Origin: Bacillus methanolicus
Lineage (GTDB): Bacteria > Bacillota > Bacilli > Bacillales > Cytobacillaceae
NCBI RefSeq assembly: GCF_008764295.1
Contig: NZ_VTQX01000021.1
Coordinates: 1 to 57,943 of the forward strand
Direction of reading: 5' to 3'
DNA: 57,943 bases
The first letter of the stretch is position 1, and each line of letters starts with the position of its first letter. This document shows positions 52,743 through 57,943 of this stretch, one piece after another. The position numbers and the translations under genes are program-made. Below the pieces are notes generated by a model. The model was not told the origin of the DNA. It ran no database searches and worked only from the letters and a program-made list of their open reading frames with translations.

Positions 52743-55700
52743 ATGAAGAGGCTTAAAGCACTATCGCTCTCATTAATCGTATTACTTTTTTTCACTACTT
52801 CTGTTTCAGGAGCAAGCCTTCCGCAGGAGAAGGAAGGTACGCAAAAAACAATCACAGCAACTAAATCGATTCAAAAATCTGAGTTCGAACACGTATATGA
52901 TCCATCCGATACGGTGCGGGTTATTGTTGAGATGAAAACGGAGCCAGCGATTGAATATGCGCAAAAACAGGGAAAGCGTTATAAAGAACTCCCAGAGGCA
53001 ACGAAGAAAAATTTAAAAGCGGCAAAGCTTGAAGAACAAAATAAGGTAAAGGAAAAAGTCAAAAAGCAAAAGATTAGCCTTCGTGAGAAAGAATCATTTA
53101 CAACTGTTTTAAACGGTTTTAGTGCAGAAGTTAAATATGGGGATATAGAAGAAATAGAAAAGTTACCAGAAGTTTCTGAGGTTGAAATAACACTGGAATA
53201 TGAACGTCCAGAAGAATCTCCAGATATGGCGTATAGTAAAGAACTTGTTCAAGCTCAAGAGGCTTGGAGAGAGTATGGTTATAAGGGTGAAGGAAAAATA
53301 GTTGGTGTTATAGACACTGGAATTGATCCGTCACATCAGGATATGGTTCTTACATCAAAAAAAGAGGCAGCACTGAAAAAAAATGATGTGAATAAGTATA
53401 TAAGAGAAAACGGTCTTAAGGGTCAATATTTTTCTGAAAAAGTCCCTTATGGATATAATTATATGGATGAAAACAATGTTATTCGCGATATTGCCCCTGG
53501 AGCTTCGATGCATGGAATGCATGTTGCAGGTACAGTTGGAGCAAATGGGAACGAGGAAAATGGTGGAATAAAGGGAGTCGCTCCAGAAGCACAGTTATTA
53601 GCTTTAAAGGTTTTTGGCAATGATCCTAATATTACGACAACTTATGGGGATATTTATGTAAAGGCGATAGATGACGCCATCATTTTAGGTGCAGATGTGT
53701 TAAATATGAGTCTCGGTTCAACAGCAGGGTTTGTTTCAGCGGAGACAATGGAACAGAAGGCCATTACAAGAGCGGTTGAAAATGGAGTTGTCATGTCTAT
53801 ATCTGCAGGAAATTCAGCTCATTTAGGCAACGGTTGGGCTAATCCATTAGCATCCAATCCTGATATTGGTGTTTCCGGTTCACCAGGACTTGCTTACGAT
53901 TCTCTTCAAGTTGCTTCTGTTGAAAATACATTTATGGATTTGGATGCAGTCAATTATGTCATTGAGGGAGAAGAGGATAAAGCTCCATTTCTCTCCGCTG
54001 GGAATATTCATCCAAATGATGGTGAGGTAAACACATTCGAACTTGTTTATGGTGGGCTAGGTTATCCGGAAGAGCTTACGAATGCTGATGGAAAGTATGT
54101 ATTAATTCAACGTGGTGAGCTTTCCTTTGTTGATAAGGCATTAAATGCCCAAAATGCAGGGGCGTTAGGAGCGATTATTTATAATAATGCTGATGGGTAT
54201 GTCAACATGGCGACAGATGCTGCTATTACTATACCGCAGTTATTTATGCTTAAAACAGACGGTGATAAACTAGCAGCTGCTCTTCAATCTGGACAAGCTG
54301 TTTCCATTACATTTAACGGAGAAAAAACCACTGCTCCAAACCCTGAAAGTGGAAAAATGAGTGCTTTTACATCCTGGGGATTAACTCCGAACTTAGATTT
54401 TAAACCAGAAATAACCGCTCCAGGTGGGCAAATTTACTCAACCCTTGAAAATAATCAGTATGGAATGAAGAGTGGGACATCAATGGCTGCTCCTCATGTA
54501 TCTGGTGGTGCGGCTCTTGTCCTAGAAAGGGTAGATAATGAGTTTGGTGCAATTGGCTTTGAGAGAGTAAATATTGCTAAAAACTTGCTTCTAAATACAT
54601 CTAGTCCGATTAAGGATCAAGGGTTCGTCAACGGGGTGTTCGGCTGGGATAATCCGTATTCTCCCCGAAGACAAGGTGCAGGAATTATGCAGCTTCATTC
54701 TGCGTTAAAATCCCCGGTTATTGTTACCGAGAGCCGTAGCAACGAAGCAAAGGTCGCATTAAAAGAAATAGACGATCAATTTGAGTTTACTTTAACGGCC
54801 AAAAACTATAGTGATGAAGCAGTTCGCTATAATGTTTCGGCCAATTTACAAACGGATTTTGCAGGCTGGGGTGAGTTAGGTTATGAGCCGGATACACTAG
54901 AGGCTGCACCGATCTATGATGCAGATGTTCTTATCAATGGAGAAGCATTAACAGAAGTATCTGTTCCGGCACACGGCTCAGTAACATTTACGGTTGCCGC
55001 GGATCTATCGAATGCAACCGTTGTTGAACCATCTACTAATCAGTTAGTACCGGCAAAAGATGTCTTTGTCAATGGATATTTTGTTGAAGGATTTGTAACG
55101 ATGACGGACCAAGCAGATGTTAATCCAACATTAACAGTTCCGTATGTGGGCTTTAATGGCAACTGGGATCAAGCTCCTATTATTGATGGGATGGTATATG
55201 ATGAACAGTCTTTTTATGGAATGGGGGGCGCCGTATATAATGCCGGGGAGGATAGCTATAATTATTTAGGCTATGATCCGATCACGGAAACTATCTCTAA
55301 AGAAAATATTGCTATTTCTCCAAACGGAGATGATGTTCAAGATGAGTTCATACCAGTTCTCTCCTTCCTTCGAAATGCTAAACAAATAGAATTAGCGATT
55401 CTCGATGAGGATGGAAGTCGCTTAAGAAAGCTACGGACTGAAAATGAGGTGCGTAAAAATTATTACGATGGCGGCTTAAATCCACATTATACTCTCAACT
55501 CATTATGGCAATGGGATGGAACAATTGGAAATGCGACAGCAGCAGATGGGCAGTACTATTACGAAATTCGTGCCGTTATTGACTACCCGAATGCCGAGTG
55601 GCAATCTGTCTTAATTCCGGTCCTTGTTGATACAGTGGCGCCAACGGTTACAGCAGAATTAGAGGAAACTACTTTAACTATGAATGTCGAAGATAATGAG

Positions 55701-56513
55701 AATGGTTCAGGAATCGCCTATATTGATATATTAGTAGATGAAGACTCTATCCTTGAGACGCCCCTTTCTGGTGATACGACTGAGTACATTCTGCCTCAGG
55801 AAGTAGCACAGGGCGAGGTAACTGTTGTAGCTTATGATTATGCTGGAAATGTAACGGAGGAAACAGTGGAAGGAAACAATAACGATACAACAATGCCATT
55901 TGTCTATTTGGAAAATCCAGAAGCACTAGAGGTTTTTAATTCGGGTGACCTGCATGTGAACGGCTATGTAATTGAAAACGAATCGGGCTTAAAGGAAATG
56001 TCCATCTCAGGTGAAAAAATTCCATTCGAATTTAATGAATCTACTAATCGTTATGAATTTGATGCCATGATTCGAGTAGAAGATAATTTCCATCGATTGG
56101 GTGTGAGAGCGATTGATTATGCTGGCAATGAGTTTTCCATTAAGAGGGATGTATTTGTTGATAGCACAGCACCTGTATTGGAAGTAAGTGGATTGCCAAA
56201 AGAACAGTACATTAAGCATAATGGGAAAGATCCAGTTGTAAACGTTCGAGTCCAGGATAATTTTGATGAAATTCGCTTTTATTTCAATGGAAATGAAGAA
56301 TTTTACCAAGAGATGAAAGCTCCTTATGAGATGAGGAGTTTTGACAAAGTCTTTTCTGAGTATACTTTGCAGTTAAAGGATGGTTGGAATACTTTTACAT
56401 TTGAAGTAGAGGATCTTGGAGGCAATAAAACGACTGAAACGATAGAGCTTTATAAATTGAAAAAGGGAGAAAAAGCTCCCAAGAAAGAGAAGCCAAAAAA
56501 AGATAAAAAATAA
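52743..56513 (+). CDS. Large secreted subtilisin-family protease (Vpr-like)
   Basis: A 1256-residue S8 serine protease. A signal peptide (to about 24) is followed by an I9 propeptide region (about 55-160, VRVIVEMKTEPA to SEVEITLEY). The catalytic domain has Asp near 190 (GVIDTGID), His near 260 (HGMHVAGTVGANG) and Ser near 579 (SGTSMAAPHVSGG), with a PA insert near 420-520 (GGLGYPEE to IYNNADGY). An Fn3-like region and several Ig-like repeats follow (VDTVAPTVTAEL, YDYAGNVTEETV, DYAGNEFSIKRDVFVDSTAP). The tail is Lys-rich (KKGEKAPKKEKPKKDKK) with no LPxTG motif. AAAGGAGG precedes the ATG. It should degrade extracellular protein. Confidence 0.93.
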   Translation: MKRLKALSLSLIVLLFFTTSVSGASLPQEKEGTQKTITATKSIQKSEFEHVYDPSDTVRVIVEMKTEPAIEYAQKQGKRYKELPEATKKNLKAAKLEEQNKVKEKVKKQKISLREKESFTTVLNGFSAEVKYGDIEEIEKLPEVSEVEITLEYERPEESPDMAYSKELVQAQEAWREYGYKGEGKIVGVIDTGIDPSHQDMVLTSKKEAALKKNDVNKYIRENGLKGQYFSEKVPYGYNYMDENNVIRDIAPGASMHGMHVAGTVGANGNEENGGIKGVAPEAQLLALKVFGNDPNITTTYGDIYVKAIDDAIILGADVLNMSLGSTAGFVSAETMEQKAITRAVENGVVMSISAGNSAHLGNGWANPLASNPDIGVSGSPGLAYDSLQVASVENTFMDLDAVNYVIEGEEDKAPFLSAGNIHPNDGEVNTFELVYGGLGYPEELTNADGKYVLIQRGELSFVDKALNAQNAGALGAIIYNNADGYVNMATDAAITIPQLFMLKTDGDKLAAALQSGQAVSITFNGEKTTAPNPESGKMSAFTSWGLTPNLDFKPEITAPGGQIYSTLENNQYGMKSGTSMAAPHVSGGAALVLERVDNEFGAIGFERVNIAKNLLLNTSSPIKDQGFVNGVFGWDNPYSPRRQGAGIMQLHSALKSPVIVTESRSNEAKVALKEIDDQFEFTLTAKNYSDEAVRYNVSANLQTDFAGWGELGYEPDTLEAAPIYDADVLINGEALTEVSVPAHGSVTFTVAADLSNATVVEPSTNQLVPAKDVFVNGYFVEGFVTMTDQADVNPTLTVPYVGFNGNWDQAPIIDGMVYDEQSFYGMGGAVYNAGEDSYNYLGYDPITETISKENIAISPNGDDVQDEFIPVLSFLRNAKQIELAILDEDGSRLRKLRTENEVRKNYYDGGLNPHYTLNSLWQWDGTIGNATAADGQYYYEIRAVIDYPNAEWQSVLIPVLVDTVAPTVTAELEETTLTMNVEDNENGSGIAYIDILVDEDSILETPLSGDTTEYILPQEVAQGEVTVVAYDYAGNVTEETVEGNNNDTTMPFVYLENPEALEVFNSGDLHVNGYVIENESGLKEMSISGEKIPFEFNESTNRYEFDAMIRVEDNFHRLGVRAIDYAGNEFSIKRDVFVDSTAPVLEVSGLPKEQYIKHNGKDPVVNVRVQDNFDEIRFYFNGNEEFYQEMKAPYEMRSFDKVFSEYTLQLKDGWNTFTFEVEDLGGNKTTETIELYKLKKGEKAPKKEKPKKDKK

Positions 56514-56522
56514 GCATAAAGA

Positions 56523-56560
56523 GCAGAGAGAGTGAGTTTCGAACATTCTCTCTGCTTTTT
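56523..56560 (+). terminator. Terminator of the subtilase gene
   Basis: AGCAGAGAGAGTG and CATTCTCTCTGCT around a short loop, then six T residues. Confidence 0.88.
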
Positions 56561-56665
56561 TGTCGTTGTGGGGTAAATTTATTGTTTAATAAATGAAATT
56601 GATCCATAATAGGGATAATAATAATTCCTATGAATATAGTAGGATTAATAAGTGAGGGATTAGAA

Positions 56666-57814
56666 ATGCGATTTCAAGAGATAAAGACATTTGAAGAAAA
56701 ACTAATGCTAATGAGAGAAATGTCTGAACAGTTTAGAACAAGAGCAGCAAAGGTTGACGAAGAAGCTTCTTTTCCCTTTGAAAATATTGAAGAGCTTAAA
56801 GCTTCAGGATACACTCAACTAACGGTGCCAAAAGAATATGGTGGAGAAGAAATTACTTTATATGAATTAGTCCGTTTACAGGAGCAAATGGCGATCGGTG
56901 ATGGAGCAACCGCTTTAGCGATCGGTTGGCATATGGGGATAGTAAAAAATCTTGCAGAAAAAAGGCTATGGCGCGATGATATTTTTAAAAGGGTACTGGA
57001 AGAAGTCAAAAAAGGTGCTTTATTAAATGGTGCTGCGAGTGAACCACAAACAGGGAGCCCGACAAGAGGTGGAAAACCAACAACAATTGCCACGAAAACT
57101 GATAATGGCTGGCTTATAAATGGACGTAAAACTTTTACAACGATGTCTCCAGTACTTGATTATTTTATTGTTAGTGCAAGTATTAAAGAGTCCGAAGAGG
57201 TTGGGAATTTTCTTATTCATCGTTCTCGTTCTGGTGTCATTATTGAAGAAACATGGGATAGCATTGCGATGAGAGGAACAGGGAGCCATGATCTAGTCTT
57301 GAAGGATGTTGAAGTATTAAGTGATGAATATGTCGAGCGATTTGTTCCAGGACAGAAAGGAGCGAATGGCTGGTTGTTGCATATTCCAGCCTGCTATTTA
57401 GGGATTGCTCAGGCTGCACAAAAGTATGCGATCCATTTTGCCAAAACATACTCACCGAACAGTCTTTCAGGGACGATTATTGATATTCCAACAGTTCAAC
57501 AACGAGTAGGTGAAATGGAGTTGCGAATTTTAGAAGCGAAGCATTTTCTCTATTCGGTCGCGAAGCAATGGGATGCCATAACAGAAGCGGAAAGGATGCG
57601 CTTAAATGCTGACCTTGGTGCAGTTAAATATGCGGTGACGAACAAAGCGATTGAGGTAGTGGATTTGGCGATGCGAATCGTGGGAGCCAGAAGCCTGTCT
57701 CAGCAAAACCCTCTTCAACGCTATTATCGTGATGTGAGGGCTGGGCTCCATAACCCACCGATGGATGATATGACAATACAGGCATTGGCTAAGAAAGCAC
57801 TTGCCGAAAATTAA
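56666..57814 (+). CDS. Acyl-CoA dehydrogenase family protein (YdbM-like)
   Basis: A 382-residue FAD enzyme of the acyl-CoA dehydrogenase superfamily. The N-terminal helical domain has YTQLTVPKEYGGEEI; the middle part shows GAASEPQTGSP and GWLINGRKTFTTMSPVLDYFIV; the C-terminal helical domain ends RYYRDVRAGLHNPPMDD. Length and motifs resemble B. subtilis YdbM, whose substrate is unknown. The GAASEPQTG flavin loop is characteristic of this subgroup. The frame opens at 56630; GTGAGGGAT supports the ATG at 56666. The terminator downstream carries a group II intron. Confidence 0.9.
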   Translation: MRFQEIKTFEEKLMLMREMSEQFRTRAAKVDEEASFPFENIEELKASGYTQLTVPKEYGGEEITLYELVRLQEQMAIGDGATALAIGWHMGIVKNLAEKRLWRDDIFKRVLEEVKKGALLNGAASEPQTGSPTRGGKPTTIATKTDNGWLINGRKTFTTMSPVLDYFIVSASIKESEEVGNFLIHRSRSGVIIEETWDSIAMRGTGSHDLVLKDVEVLSDEYVERFVPGQKGANGWLLHIPACYLGIAQAAQKYAIHFAKTYSPNSLSGTIIDIPTVQQRVGEMELRILEAKHFLYSVAKQWDAITEAERMRLNADLGAVKYAVTNKAIEVVDLAMRIVGARSLSQQNPLQRYYRDVRAGLHNPPMDDMTIQALAKKALAEN

Positions 57815-57848
57815 AAGGAAAATCCAAAATAAAGTGTTAATACGATCA

Positions 57849-57879
57849 AGCAAGTGAAGAAACTTTCATTTGCTTTTTT
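57849..57879 (+). terminator. Terminator of the acyl-CoA dehydrogenase gene
   Basis: AGCAAGTGAA (57849-57858) pairs with TTCATTTGCT (57865-57874), with one G-T pair, followed by six T residues at 57874-57879. Confidence 0.8.
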
Positions 57880-57880
57880 G

Positions 57881-57943
57881 GTTCGCCCAGCATGGGCGAA
57901 CTCTAACGGGTGAAAGTCCCGAGTACGACCTGGTAGCGGTAAG
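57881..57943 (+). mobile_element. 5' end of a group II intron, probably class C (cut by the window edge)
   Basis: GTTCGCCCAGCATGGGCGAA, then CTCTAACGGGTGAAAGTCCCGAG: the start of group II intron domain I as in bacterial class C introns, very like the Oceanobacillus iheyensis IIC intron as I recall it (GCCCGGCATGGGTGC, GGGTGAGAGTCCCGAAC). It begins two bases after the T run of an intrinsic terminator, the known insertion preference of IIC introns. Only 63 bases are inside the window; the reverse-transcriptase gene and 3' end lie outside. Confidence 0.85.

Noticed and set aside
57023..57853. Several minus-strand frames across the acyl-CoA dehydrogenase
   Set aside because: Shadows of the plus-strand gene, without ribosome sites or recognisable domains.

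Overview
The window looks like a low-GC, endospore-forming member of the Bacillaceae. Shine-Dalgarno sites are strong and purine-rich, TTG and GTG starts are common, and there is an H-type small acid-soluble spore protein, a YjcZ-type sporulation peptide, HutP-controlled histidine utilisation, a sigma-54/AcoR acetoin system and tRNA-sensing T-box leaders. I cannot name the species from this evidence.

Layout. 1-5.3 kb: housekeeping and small unknown genes (YueH-like, CNT nucleoside transporter, DUF6509, LysE exporter, YdjO-like cold-inducible protein, metallophosphoesterase). 5.5-12.4 kb: acetoin catabolism in the order acoR, then acoL-acoA-acoB-acoC, behind a textbook -24/-12 promoter; an unexplained structured segment lies between acoL and acoA. 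12.9-14.2 kb: small membrane proteins and a lipoprotein of unknown role. 14.2-15.7 kb: a decayed IS3/IS150-type element. 16-20 kb: DUF1906 envelope protein, DoxX protein, and a glycosyltransferase that appears to be a YkoP-YkoN fusion. 20-24.6 kb: a frameshifted manganese catalase next to a frameshifted amino-acid permease, an intact manganese catalase paralog and a second LysE exporter. 24.8-31.1 kb: hutPHUIG with a sigma-A promoter and a HutP-type antiterminator. 31.2-34.9 kb: rhodanese-like membrane protein, an intact and a stop-interrupted CAP-domain protein, sspH, a small membrane protein. 35-38.7 kb: fruRKA fructose PTS operon. 38.8-42.6 kb: two DJ-1/PfpI proteins, a DUF2935 protein and an MFS exporter. 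42.8-50 kb: trpEGDCFBA behind two tandem Trp T-boxes. 50-57.9 kb: AI-2E-family protein, aroD, a YjcZ-like peptide, a large Vpr-like subtilase, an acyl-CoA dehydrogenase and, at the edge, the 5' end of what looks like a group IIC intron sitting just behind a terminator.

How the parts work together. AcoR with RNA polymerase-SigL should drive oxidative cleavage of acetoin to acetyl-CoA and acetaldehyde. HutP with histidine should open the hut operon, which turns histidine into glutamate and formamide. Uncharged tRNA-Trp should open the trp operon at two successive leaders. FruR, and perhaps CcpA at a cre-like site, should control fructose uptake.

Decay is a theme: the IS element, one catalase, one permease and one CAP lipoprotein are each interrupted. 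In three of these a single-base change explains the break, so sequencing error must be excluded. The strongest leads for new biology are the acoL-acoA structured segment, the 10-bp-phased TGATT operator array before fruR, and the YkoP-YkoN fusion with a leftover internal ribosome site. Most other content is recognisable Bacillus metabolism.
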